This document shows positions 8,832 to 16,188 of a DNA stretch of 64,000 bases, in pieces (position 1 is the first letter of the stretch; every line of letters begins with the position of its first letter). Under the pieces are notes generated by a model that worked only from the letters and a program-made list of their open reading frames with translations, ran no database searches and was not told the DNA's origin. Origin of the DNA: Gemmatimonadota bacterium (lineage in GTDB: Bacteria; Gemmatimonadota; Gemmatimonadetes; Gemmatimonadales; Gemmatimonadaceae); assembly GCA_026387915.1 (NCBI GenBank), contig JAPLKS010000007.1, positions 186,001 to 250,000 of the forward strand. Reading direction: 5' to 3'. The position numbers and the translations under genes were made by a program.

Positions 8832-8864
8832 TTAACGGTTCACGGTTAACGGTTAACCGTTAAC
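8832..8864. repeat. Heptamer repeat element with 20-bp perfect palindrome, copy 2
   Basis: Three xxAACGG units (8832-8852) run into a perfect 20-bp palindrome at 8845-8864 (GTTAACGG/TTAACC/GTTAAC symmetry). It lies between the divergent hslV and ECF sigma genes, near where hslV -35 contacts would fall. It could be a protein-binding site or a dispersed intergenic repeat. Confidence 0.55.
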
Positions 8865-8930
8865 TGTTGTCACCAAACAACTTACGGCTCCGCCGGCATC
8901 CTTGTAAGCCTGCCATGTGACCAAAAGAGC

Positions 8931-9488
8931 ATGACTGGGGTTTTAATCCACGTGACCCTCTCGGACTCCGACGCGATCAAGGCCGTACAGGCCGGCGACA
9001 TTGAGGCATTTGCGGTACTGGTCAACCGGTACCAAGACCGCCTGATGCGCTATGCCGCGCATTTACTCGGCAATCGGCACGACGCCGAGGAGGCCGTGCA
9101 GGAAACGTTCGTGCGTGCGTACCGTGCGTTGCCGCGCTACGAACACCGCGAGCAGTGCAGCGCCTGGTTGCTACGCATTCTCATCAATCGGTGCCGCACC
9201 GCTGCGTCGCGCCGACGCGAGCACGAACCGCTCGAAGCGGCCGATTTCGAATTCACCACCGACGAAGATCCCGTGGAACGCCTCGCGGTGCGCGACGAAC
9301 TGGCCCGCGCGATGGCGCAACTCACCGACGAACAGCGCGAGGCGATTGCATTGCGCTTTGGCGAAGACCTGAGTTTTGACGAGATGGCGGTGGTGACTGG
9401 CGCCGGCGTCTCCGCACTCAAAATGCGCGTTCAGCGGGCCTGTGCCCGTCTACGCGTCCTGATGGAGGGACACCGTGCAGCCGTTTGA
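8931..9488 (+). CDS. ECF-type RNA polymerase sigma factor
   Basis: 185 residues with the two ECF domains. Region 2 spans about residues 25-95 (FAVLVNRYQDRLMRYA, then AEEAVQETFVRAYRAL). Region 4 spans about 125-180 (LTDEQREAIALRFGEDLSFDEMA and LKMRVQRACARLRVLM). It directs RNA polymerase to a dedicated promoter set. ATG 8931 follows an AAAAGAG purine stretch. The downstream anti-sigma gene starts inside it with a 14-bp overlap, so translation of the two is probably coupled. The inducing signal is unknown, but the partner suggests a periplasmic carbohydrate or an envelope state. Confidence 0.93.
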   Translation: MTGVLIHVTLSDSDAIKAVQAGDIEAFAVLVNRYQDRLMRYAAHLLGNRHDAEEAVQETFVRAYRALPRYEHREQCSAWLLRILINRCRTAASRRREHEPLEAADFEFTTDEDPVERLAVRDELARAMAQLTDEQREAIALRFGEDLSFDEMAVVTGAGVSALKMRVQRACARLRVLMEGHRAAV

Positions 9489-10023
9489 CGATTCACTTTC
9501 CGAGTCCCTGGCGCGCGAAATGCGCCGCGTCCCGCAGTTGGGTGATGTGGCTCGCGCCCGCACCATGGCCGCCGTGCGGCGTGAAGCACAGCGCCCACTT
9601 CGTCTGGGATGGCTCTCGCCGGTACTCGGCGCGGCATTGGCCGCCTCGCTCACCGTTGTTGTGGCGGGTGGCGCGTTGCTTGGTAGCAATCCCCTTCGTA
9701 ACGCGTCGGTTCAAGCGGCTGCGCCAACCGTTAGCCTTGGCTCGTCGCTCCGCGATTCGCTCTTGCTCGTGCGCTTTGCCTTCTCGGCGCCCGCGGCCGC
9801 TCGCGTGGCGCTCGTGGGCGACTTCAACGACTGGGGCTCGCGGCGCACGGCGCTCGCTCGCTCCGCCAACGGCGTCTGGGTGGGCGAGGTCGCGATGGCG
9901 CGGGGCCGTCACCGCTACGCCTATGTGGTGGACGACACCGGCTGGGTCACGGACGCCGTGGCACTCGACACGCTCCCCAATGGTCGCCGCGCGGCGCGAC
10001 TCGAGTTGGTGAATCAGGAGTAA
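9475..10023 (+). CDS. Membrane anti-sigma factor-like protein with periplasmic CBM48/AMPK-type domain
   Basis: 182 residues from GTG 9475. The cytoplasmic part (1-45) has no HxxxCxxC zinc motif. One membrane helix lies at about 46-69. The periplasmic part (95-175) resembles the glycogen-binding/isoamylase N-terminal fold: VRFAFSAPAAARVALVGDFNDW, then a GVW and RHRYAYVVD segment, as in CBM48 and AMPK-beta. Its position overlapping the ECF sigma gene makes it the likely anti-sigma. Whether the domain really binds a glycan is inference; the WxxxF-type contacts cannot be judged here. Confidence 0.75.
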   Translation: MQPFDDSLSESLAREMRRVPQLGDVARARTMAAVRREAQRPLRLGWLSPVLGAALAASLTVVVAGGALLGSNPLRNASVQAAAPTVSLGSSLRDSLLLVRFAFSAPAAARVALVGDFNDWGSRRTALARSANGVWVGEVAMARGRHRYAYVVDDTGWVTDAVALDTLPNGRRAARLELVNQE

Positions 10024-10063
10024 CGGTCCTCCCCTTCGTGCGGAGGGAGCGTAACTTTCGGAG

Positions 10064-11032
10064 ATGACCACTCCGATCACGTTCGACGACGTTCTGCAGG
10101 CACAGCAACGCCTCTCCGCGCACCTCACGCCGACGCCGCTACGCCGTTACCCCCTGCTCGATGCCCTGGTAGGCCACGGCATTGAAGTGTGGGTCAAGCA
10201 CGAGAACCACCAGCCCACGCAGAGCTTCAAGATCCGCAACGGGCTCAACAGCATTCTCGCACTCACGCCGGAGCAAACGGCCAAGGGCGTGATTGGCGCC
10301 AGCACCGGCAACCACGGCCAAGGCGTGGCGTATGCCGCGCAATTGCTCGGCGTGCCCGCGGCCATCTGCGTGCCGGTCGGCAACAATCCGGAGAAGAACG
10401 CGGCCATCCGCGCGATGGGCGCCGAATTAATCGAAGTGGGCGACCGCTACGACGAAACCATTCTCGCCTGTCAGCGCATCTGCGCCGAACGCGGCATGAC
10501 CTTGGTGCACTCCACCAACAATCGTGACGTCATGGCCGGCGCTGGGACGATGACACTGGAAATGCTCGAGCAGCAGCCCGCGCTCGACGCCGTGCTCATT
10601 GCGCTTGGCGGTGGGTCACAGGCCGTGGGCGCCCTCACCGTGGCGGCGGAGAAGAAGCCGTCACTGCGTGTGTACGCTATTGGCTCTGAGGGCGCGCCAG
10701 CGCAGTACGAATCGTGGCGCCGCGGCGAACGGCTGACTGGAATGCCCGTGAACACGATGGCCGAGGGGATCGCCACCGGCGCAGCGTACGAAGCCACGTT
10801 CGACACACTCAAGGCTGGACTGGCCGGGTTCTTTCAGGTAAGCGAAGCGTCGCTCTACGAGGGGATTCGCGATCTCATTCGCATTACGCACAATCTCCCC
10901 GAAGGGGCAGGCGCGGCTGGTCTCGCCGCGCTACGCCAGCACGCCGCGGAGTTTGCGGGTCAGCGTGTGGCGATTGTCATGTGCGGTGGCAATCTCAGCG
11001 ACGCCGCGCTGCGAAAAGCGATTGTCGGGTAA
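10064..11032 (+). CDS. PLP-dependent threonine/serine dehydratase family protein
   Basis: 322 residues, fold-type II PLP enzyme. Lys56 in SFKIRN is the Schiff-base lysine, STGNHGQG is the substrate loop and GGGSQA near residue 190 is the phosphate-binding glycine loop. It resembles catabolic threonine dehydratase or serine/threonine racemase (no ACT regulatory domain). The reaction would be Thr to 2-oxobutyrate and ammonia, or Ser to pyruvate. The GNLS near the C-terminus contains the family's usual serine region. A 34-bp tandem duplication spans the stop codon. Not clearly linked to its neighbours. Confidence 0.88.
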   Translation: MTTPITFDDVLQAQQRLSAHLTPTPLRRYPLLDALVGHGIEVWVKHENHQPTQSFKIRNGLNSILALTPEQTAKGVIGASTGNHGQGVAYAAQLLGVPAAICVPVGNNPEKNAAIRAMGAELIEVGDRYDETILACQRICAERGMTLVHSTNNRDVMAGAGTMTLEMLEQQPALDAVLIALGGGSQAVGALTVAAEKKPSLRVYAIGSEGAPAQYESWRRGERLTGMPVNTMAEGIATGAAYEATFDTLKAGLAGFFQVSEASLYEGIRDLIRITHNLPEGAGAAGLAALRQHAAEFAGQRVAIVMCGGNLSDAALRKAIVG

Positions 11033-11073
11033 CGACGCGGCGCTGCGAAAAGCGATTGTCGGGGAACGACGCG
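11006..11073 (+). repeat. 34-bp tandem duplication spanning the dehydratase stop codon
   Basis: The core gcgaaaagcgattgtcggg occurs at 11011 and again at 11045, a period of 34 bp, with almost no mismatches. The first copy supplies the last codons and TAA stop of the dehydratase. The second has G for T at the stop position and is untranslated. Confidence 0.85.
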
Positions 11074-11132
11074 GCACCTCGGCAGGTAATCGCCCAGTCG
11101 CACCAAAGGCTCTATCGCGCACCCGCCCTGCA

Positions 11133-12062
11133 TTACGCGCGAGGGTGCGCGTTCTTGTACACCTGTCGCAGCCGCTCCACACTCGTATGCGTGTAAATCT
11201 GCGTCGTGGAAATGGACGCATGCCCGAGTAGCTCCTGCACCGCGCGCAAATCCGCACCCGCGTCGAGCAAGTGTGTGGCGAACGTGTGCCGCAGCGAGTG
11301 CGTCGAGAGCCCCGCTCCCTCGTCCACCTCGCCCAGCCAGCGCGTGACGGAGTTCTGCACCGTCTTGGCGGACATGCGCGTGCCGCGCTGGCTCAAAAAG
11401 AATGCGGTGCGATCGGCGGCCAGCCCCATCTGCTTGCACAGGAGATCGCGCACCCGCTCATAGTTGCGCAACGCACGCTGCGCGTGATCGCCCACGGGTA
11501 CAATCCGTTCCTTGCGCCCTTTGCCGCGCACCTTCACGAGCCCGGCAAGTAAATCGAGATCGGCGCGATTGATGCCGCGGAGCTCCGACAGACGAAGCCC
11601 CGCCGAATAAAACAGTTCGAGAATCGCGAGATCCCGCACGTCCGTGTACTTGCCTTCGCCCGCGCGCGTGGCGGCAGCGGCAAAAAGCGTCTCCACTTGC
11701 CGACGGTCGAGATGCCCCGGCAGATGCCGATCGAGCTTGGGCGACCCAACGCTCTTCGCGGGGTTCGACGCCACGAGATCGTTGCGGTGCAAAAAGGCGT
11801 AAAAGGTGCGCACGGCCGACAGCGCACGCGCCATAGACCGCTTGGCGAGCCCACGCTTAGTGAGCCGCGCCAAAAAACCGCGCATCGCGAGGCGATCCAC
11901 CTTCTCCCACTCCCACTCGGCGGCGCCATAATACTCGCCGAGAAAGTCGCAGAACTCACCGAGGTCGCGGCGGTACGCCTTGACCGTGTTCGGCGACACA
12001 TCACGCTCCTTTTGCAGGTGCGTGAGAAAGGCGGCAATGAGATCAGCGGGCGGCGGCGTCAC
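11133..12062 (-). CDS. xerC: Tyrosine recombinase XerC/XerD
   Basis: 309 residues from GTG 12062. SAM-like core-binding domain at 1-105, catalytic domain at 115-309. All active-site residues are present: R157 (GLRLSE), K181 (RGKGRK), H255 and R258 (HSLRHTFATHLL), H281 (LLGHAS) and nucleophile Y290 (IYTH). It resolves chromosome dimers at dif. The frame extends upstream but that part overlaps the PepSY gene and has no family similarity. The trmFO-xerC-hslVU neighbourhood favours XerC, the partner encoded in the equivalent Bacillus cluster; C versus D cannot be settled from sequence alone. Confidence 0.93.
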   Translation of the reverse strand: MTPPPADLIAAFLTHLQKERDVSPNTVKAYRRDLGEFCDFLGEYYGAAEWEWEKVDRLAMRGFLARLTKRGLAKRSMARALSAVRTFYAFLHRNDLVASNPAKSVGSPKLDRHLPGHLDRRQVETLFAAAATRAGEGKYTDVRDLAILELFYSAGLRLSELRGINRADLDLLAGLVKVRGKGRKERIVPVGDHAQRALRNYERVRDLLCKQMGLAADRTAFFLSQRGTRMSAKTVQNSVTRWLGEVDEGAGLSTHSLRHTFATHLLDAGADLRAVQELLGHASISTTQIYTHTSVERLRQVYKNAHPRA

Positions 12063-12090
12063 CTGTGGAAGATACCGCGTCCGCGCCCGA

Positions 12091-12651
12091 CTACCAGAAG
12101 ATGCGCTTGATCCCCTGCTGATTGGGCCGGCGCATACGCCAGTACACAATGATGCCGCTGAGCGAGATGAGCGCGAGCGCGAACCCCCAGAACATCGCCA
12201 CCACGAGACCGCCGTCGCCAAAGGCTTCGCCGCTGTGCAGGCGGACGAGGAACGGCTTGTCGGTGTAGTCTTCGTTGCTCAGCAGCGCGCCGGTGGTGGC
12301 GTCGAATACGAGTTTGCGATCTTCCCCGCCCTTTGGGTTGCCGGTAAAGATCGTGACGGTGGGCTGCTTTCCCTTGAACTGCACGTCGATTTTGTCGATC
12401 GGCCGTCCCGGTGCTGCGGTCGCGGCGGCAGCGACGGCGCGCGCCACGGGGTCTGTGGCGGCGGCTGGCGTGCCCGTTGTTTGGACTGGACTCACGAGGT
12501 CGCGCGTGGCTTCCCGAAGGGCCTCGTCCTCCCCCCAGAACTCATTGGCGGCCACCAGGACCCCCGTGGAGCCGCTCCAGAGGAGAAAGAGCGCAGCCCC
12601 CCACCCAATCCACCGGTGCCACTGGCGCCAAAACCGCGTATTGAATTCCAT
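12091..12651 (-). CDS. PepSY-associated membrane protein
   Basis: 186 residues from ATG 12651. The first helix (about 12-36) is preceded by the RFWRQWHRWIGW motif typical of the PepSY-associated TM family. A periplasmic loop of about 110 residues follows (VFDATTGALLSNED and LVRLHSGEAFG, PepSY-like), then a second helix near 155-178 with YWRMRR at the cytoplasmic side. Related proteins work with iron/siderophore or flavin-dependent reductases. This short form has one loop and may be partial relative to the usual three-helix forms. It ends 29 bp before xerC on the same strand. Confidence 0.8.
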   Translation of the reverse strand: MEFNTRFWRQWHRWIGWGAALFLLWSGSTGVLVAANEFWGEDEALREATRDLVSPVQTTGTPAAATDPVARAVAAAATAAPGRPIDKIDVQFKGKQPTVTIFTGNPKGGEDRKLVFDATTGALLSNEDYTDKPFLVRLHSGEAFGDGGLVVAMFWGFALALISLSGIIVYWRMRRPNQQGIKRIFW

Positions 12652-12741
12652 GAAAATCCGCTCGAAGTTGTCAGTCCGCCCAGACGGGGGAAAATGCGTC
12701 GCGGACCCTCCCGCCGCCATTCACCCACCCTCAGTACGCGC

Positions 12742-12747
12742 TAGATT
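12742..12747 (+). promoter_or_regulatory. Candidate -10 box of the deoxynucleoside kinase gene (TAGATT, leaderless layout)
   Basis: TAGATTTGTCAT is followed directly by ATG 12754 with a 6-bp gap, the same arrangement and nearly the same bases as at hslV. A TTCACC lies 16 bp further upstream as a possible -35. Confidence 0.5.
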
Positions 12748-12753
12748 TGTCAT

Positions 12754-13446
12754 ATGTTGCTCGGCGTCGCTGGCATGATCGGATCAGGGAAAACGACCCT
12801 CTCGAAGGCGCTCGCTGAGCGCTTCGGGATGCAGCTCGCGCTCGAGAGTGTGGACGGCGATAACCCGTACCTCGAACAGTTCTACTCCGGCCCCGAAGGG
12901 ATGCGCGCCTACGGCATGCATCTGCAGCTGCACTTTCTGGCCACGCGCTTTGGCTCGATGCGGAAGATGCGCGGCATGGGCGGGAGCTGGGTGCTCGACC
13001 GTACCTGGTACGAAGACGCCGAAATTTTTGCGCGCGGATTATTCGAACAAGGCTACATGAGCGAGGACGACTGGACGCTCTACTCGCGCCTCTACGGCGA
13101 GTTGCTGCACGCGCCGGCCGCTCGCCCACCGCGGTTGCTCGTGTATCTCCACGGCCCGCTCGACACGATTCTCGAGCGCATCGCCACGCGCGGCCGCCCC
13201 AAAGAGCGCGATGCCGATCCCGAATACTTCGGCTCGCTCCACGCGCGCTATGAACGATGGATTGAGTCGTTCAAGAAATGCCCGGTGCTGCGGCTCGACG
13301 TGCGCGAATACGATATTGTGGCGGATCCCGAAGCGGGCGATCGCATTGCCGCGATCGTGCGGCGCGAACTCGAAGGGGAAATCCCGCAGACGGAACTCTG
13401 GCCAGCGGTGACGCGTCGCGCGCCGGGAACCCGCGGCACACGCTAG
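12754..13446 (+). CDS. Deoxynucleoside kinase (dAK/dGK-like)
   Basis: 230 residues. P-loop GMIGSGKTT (7-15) opens the protein, then ESVDGDNPYLEQFY (substrate pocket), the catalytic DRTWYEDAEIFA signature and a lid with RGRPKERD. It phosphorylates deoxynucleosides (deoxyadenosine, deoxyguanosine or deoxycytidine) in salvage. The usual length is about 210-220, with a slightly extended C-terminus here. The gene sits alone on the plus strand within a minus-strand cluster. The stop lies in a short duplication (about 11 bp, cgctaggcac). Confidence 0.9.
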   Translation: MLLGVAGMIGSGKTTLSKALAERFGMQLALESVDGDNPYLEQFYSGPEGMRAYGMHLQLHFLATRFGSMRKMRGMGGSWVLDRTWYEDAEIFARGLFEQGYMSEDDWTLYSRLYGELLHAPAARPPRLLVYLHGPLDTILERIATRGRPKERDADPEYFGSLHARYERWIESFKKCPVLRLDVREYDIVADPEAGDRIAAIVRRELEGEIPQTELWPAVTRRAPGTRGTR

Positions 13447-13485
13447 GCACGCGCTAGGCACACCCTCCGCAGCTGCCAGCAACCG

Positions 13486-14820
13486 CTAGGCGGCCGTGAG
13501 TCCGTTCGCCAGCATCCACGCGTTGAGATCTGCGAGCGCACGCGCTGCATACAGCTCGCGCTTTTTCATTTTGTCGCGCGGCGGATCGGCCAGCTCTTCG
13601 AGCAAACCGAAGTTCGCATTCATGGGCTGGAAGTGCTTGGGGTCGGCCTCGCGCAAATACCGATAGAGCGCGCCGAGCATCGTCGTGGGCGGCGGCACCA
13701 CCGGCTCGAGGCCTCGCAGCAGGCGATCGAGATTCACGGCCGCGAGCAGTCCCGTCGCTGTGGATTCCGTATAGCCTTCCACGCCCGTGAGCTGGCCGGC
13801 GAAGAGCGTGGTTGGCGCATCCTTGAGTGCCAGGTGCGGCAGCAGCGACGCGGGCGCATTCACATACGAGTTGCGGTGAATGCTGCCAAAGCGAAGGAAC
13901 TCCGCCTGCTCGAGCCCCGGAATCATTCGGAACACGCGCTGCTGTTCCGGAATGCGAAGCCGAGTCTGGAAGCCGACGAGATTCCACATCCGTCCCGCAC
14001 GATCTTCGCGGCGAAGTTGCACCACGGCCCACGCACGTCGTCCTGTTTTCGGATCGGTAATTCCCACCGGCTTGAGCGGCCCAAAGCGGAGCGACTCGCG
14101 GCCACGGCGCACCATCTCCTCCACCGGCATACACCCTTCGAAGTACGGCACTTTGTCGAACTCGTGCGACGTATGCACATCTGCCGCGATCAAGGCATCG
14201 ATAAATACTTCGTATTGTTCCTTGTTCATCGCGCAATTCAAGTACGCGCCTTCGTCGCCTTCGCCGGCCATCGTCTCTTTGCCGTAGCGAGACGCCTTGA
14301 ATACCACGTCGTGATCGAGCGATTCCACTGAGAGAATCGGGGCAATGGCATCGTAGAAAGCGAGCGATGCAATGCCCAGCCGCGCGCTGATCTGTTGCGC
14401 CAGCGCATCGCTCGTGAGTGGACCGGTGGCAACAATCCCAGGGGCCGGGAGTGCTGCGACCTCACCGCGTTCCACGCGAATGTTCGAGTGCGCCAGAATG
14501 CGATCGTGGACGCCGGCAGAGAACACGTCGCGGTCCACCGCGAGCGCGCTGCCCGCCGGCACGCGTGCCTCGTCGGCAGCGCGCAAAATCATGGAACCGA
14601 GCACGCGCATCTCGGCCTTCAGCAATCCGTGCGCGTTGGTGACCTCGGTGCTCTTGAACGTGTTCGAACACACCAGTTCAGCGAGCTTGTCGGTTTTGTG
14701 CGCAGGGGTGCCGAGTACCGGCCGCATCTCGTGCAACACCACCTGATGCCCGCGCTCGGCCAGCTGAAACGCGGCTTCGCTGCCGGCGAGCCCGCCGCCT
14801 ACAATGTGTAGTTCAGCCAC
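13486..14820 (-). CDS. trmFO: tRNA (uracil-5-)-methyltransferase TrmFO, folate/FAD-dependent
   Basis: 444 residues from GTG 14820. An N-terminal FAD-binding Rossmann motif ([12 protein letters not shown]) is followed by HEMRP, then [10 protein letters not shown], the catalytic-type cysteine region of TrmFO. The C-terminal part has [15 protein letters not shown] and the usual FGLL segment. It makes 5-methyluridine-54 in the tRNA T-loop with methylenetetrahydrofolate as carbon donor. The start overlaps the porin stop by one base (TAGTG), so the two are probably coupled. A frame 6 codons longer exists but adds no conserved residue. Confidence 0.95.
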   Translation of the reverse strand: MAELHIVGGGLAGSEAAFQLAERGHQVVLHEMRPVLGTPAHKTDKLAELVCSNTFKSTEVTNAHGLLKAEMRVLGSMILRAADEARVPAGSALAVDRDVFSAGVHDRILAHSNIRVERGEVAALPAPGIVATGPLTSDALAQQISARLGIASLAFYDAIAPILSVESLDHDVVFKASRYGKETMAGEGDEGAYLNCAMNKEQYEVFIDALIAADVHTSHEFDKVPYFEGCMPVEEMVRRGRESLRFGPLKPVGITDPKTGRRAWAVVQLRREDRAGRMWNLVGFQTRLRIPEQQRVFRMIPGLEQAEFLRFGSIHRNSYVNAPASLLPHLALKDAPTTLFAGQLTGVEGYTESTATGLLAAVNLDRLLRGLEPVVPPPTTMLGALYRYLREADPKHFQPMNANFGLLEELADPPRDKMKKRELYAARALADLNAWMLANGLTAA

Positions 14821-16094
14821 TAAAAATAGACCTGCCACCGCGCTTGCACGTAGCGCTCAGCTCGGCGGTCACCAGTTTTGGCGCCGCCGGTGAAGGTGGT
14901 CTGCTCGTATGCAAGTTGCACTTTGGTGGAGCGCGTGTTGTACCAATTCGCGCCGACACCGATTTCCGTGGCGCGGCGTGCGGCGGTCGCTGGATCAGCG
15001 AACACTGGAAAAGCCTCGTCGCCGATACTCACGGCAGCGATGCGCATTCCCACCTGCAGCGCACCCCAGTGTTGCAACGAAGGATCGAATGCGGGCGACG
15101 GCGGAATCCCGTCGGCGCCCGAAGGTTCTCCCGTGACCGTGTACTGCGTGGAAATCAGCCAGCTCGTCAGCGGCACGGTCGCGACCGTCGTACCCTTGGC
15201 CACGACTTGTGTGTTGTGATTGAACTCGGCCGTGGTGCCCCATGGGCCTTCGTGCACATAGGCGAACGCGCCTGCACGAGTGCGTCGCCCAGCCGCGCGC
15301 ACGCCCGCAGCGTCCTGATAGGAAAACCAGCCAAGTTGCGCCGGCGTCTTGAATAGCGCGAGTTGCGAACCCGCCGCGGTAGATCCCGTTTCGATACCGG
15401 TGGCGCCATAGGCGGCGATGCCGATGCCTTGGTCCACACCGCCTACCTTTTTGTGCACGGGCCGCCACCAGAGGCGATACGTATAGTCCTTGGCGTCATT
15501 GACGTCAGCGTCCTGTGTCGTACCACCGTCGGGCGCGCCATTGAACACACCAAACGACCACTCAAGCGTCCCCTGCCCGACGCCTCCGGTGAGCAATAAC
15601 CCTTCATCGCGACTGGCGAGCAGATTCGACGACACGCTCCGCTCTGGCAGCAACTGCGCAGAAATGGAGGTATATCGCTCAAGGCCACCCGGCGTCTTCT
15701 GCTTGCCGGCACGTAGCCACCACTCGCCACCAAGCCCCACGTCAATGAACGCATCCTGCAACGGCGATGGCCCCGACGGAATGCCCACGTCGTACATCAA
15801 CCGAAAAGCGAGCCACGGATTCAAGTTTGCATCAAAGAACACGCGCGACCGGCGAATCACAAAGCCGCTCGGCGCCGCGTCGTTCGTATCGCTCAACACA
15901 AAGCGCGTGTCGGCGGTGACGTAGCCGCGAATCTTGAGTTGTCGCTTGTGATCGGCCGAATGTAGACGCAAGCCGTCGTCGTCGTAGGCAACGAGCGAGC
16001 TGTCGGCGGTCATCGGCCCAAGTCGCGCCTGCGCGGAGATCGTGCGCGGTGTAGCGAGCAACAGTGCGAAGAACAAACCCAGGGCGCCAGTCAT
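14820..16094 (-). CDS. OprO/OprP-like outer membrane porin
   Basis: 424 residues from ATG 16094 with a signal peptide ([15 protein letters not shown], cleavage after SAQA near residue 23). The rest is rich in alternating beta strands with aromatic girdles and resembles phosphate-selective porin [38 protein letters not shown], then [10 protein letters not shown] and a terminal [11 protein letters not shown] with C-terminal phenylalanine for Bam-dependent insertion. The ion selectivity is not provable. The upstream part of the open frame is arginine-rich and is not coding. It is separated from topA by a hairpin terminator. Confidence 0.85.
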   Translation of the reverse strand: MTGALGLFFALLLATPRTISAQARLGPMTADSSLVAYDDDGLRLHSADHKRQLKIRGYVTADTRFVLSDTNDAAPSGFVIRRSRVFFDANLNPWLAFRLMYDVGIPSGPSPLQDAFIDVGLGGEWWLRAGKQKTPGGLERYTSISAQLLPERSVSSNLLASRDEGLLLTGGVGQGTLEWSFGVFNGAPDGGTTQDADVNDAKDYTYRLWWRPVHKKVGGVDQGIGIAAYGATGIETGSTAAGSQLALFKTPAQLGWFSYQDAAGVRAAGRRTRAGAFAYVHEGPWGTTAEFNHNTQVVAKGTTVATVPLTSWLISTQYTVTGEPSGADGIPPSPAFDPSLQHWGALQVGMRIAAVSIGDEAFPVFADPATAARRATEIGVGANWYNTRSTKVQLAYEQTTFTGGAKTGDRRAERYVQARWQVYF

Positions 16095-16136
16095 CGCGAC
16101 GGACGTCACGAGGCAGGCGCCACGCGTGCCAACTAC

Positions 16137-16164
16137 GAAAAACGCCCGCCAACCCGCGCGGGCG
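16137..16164 (-). terminator. Rho-independent terminator after topA
   Basis: On the minus strand CGCCCGC and GCGGGCG form a stem, followed at once by a TTTTT run. It lies between the topA stop and the porin start. Confidence 0.8.
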
Positions 16165-16188
16165 CTTCGTGAACACACCAATACCGCG

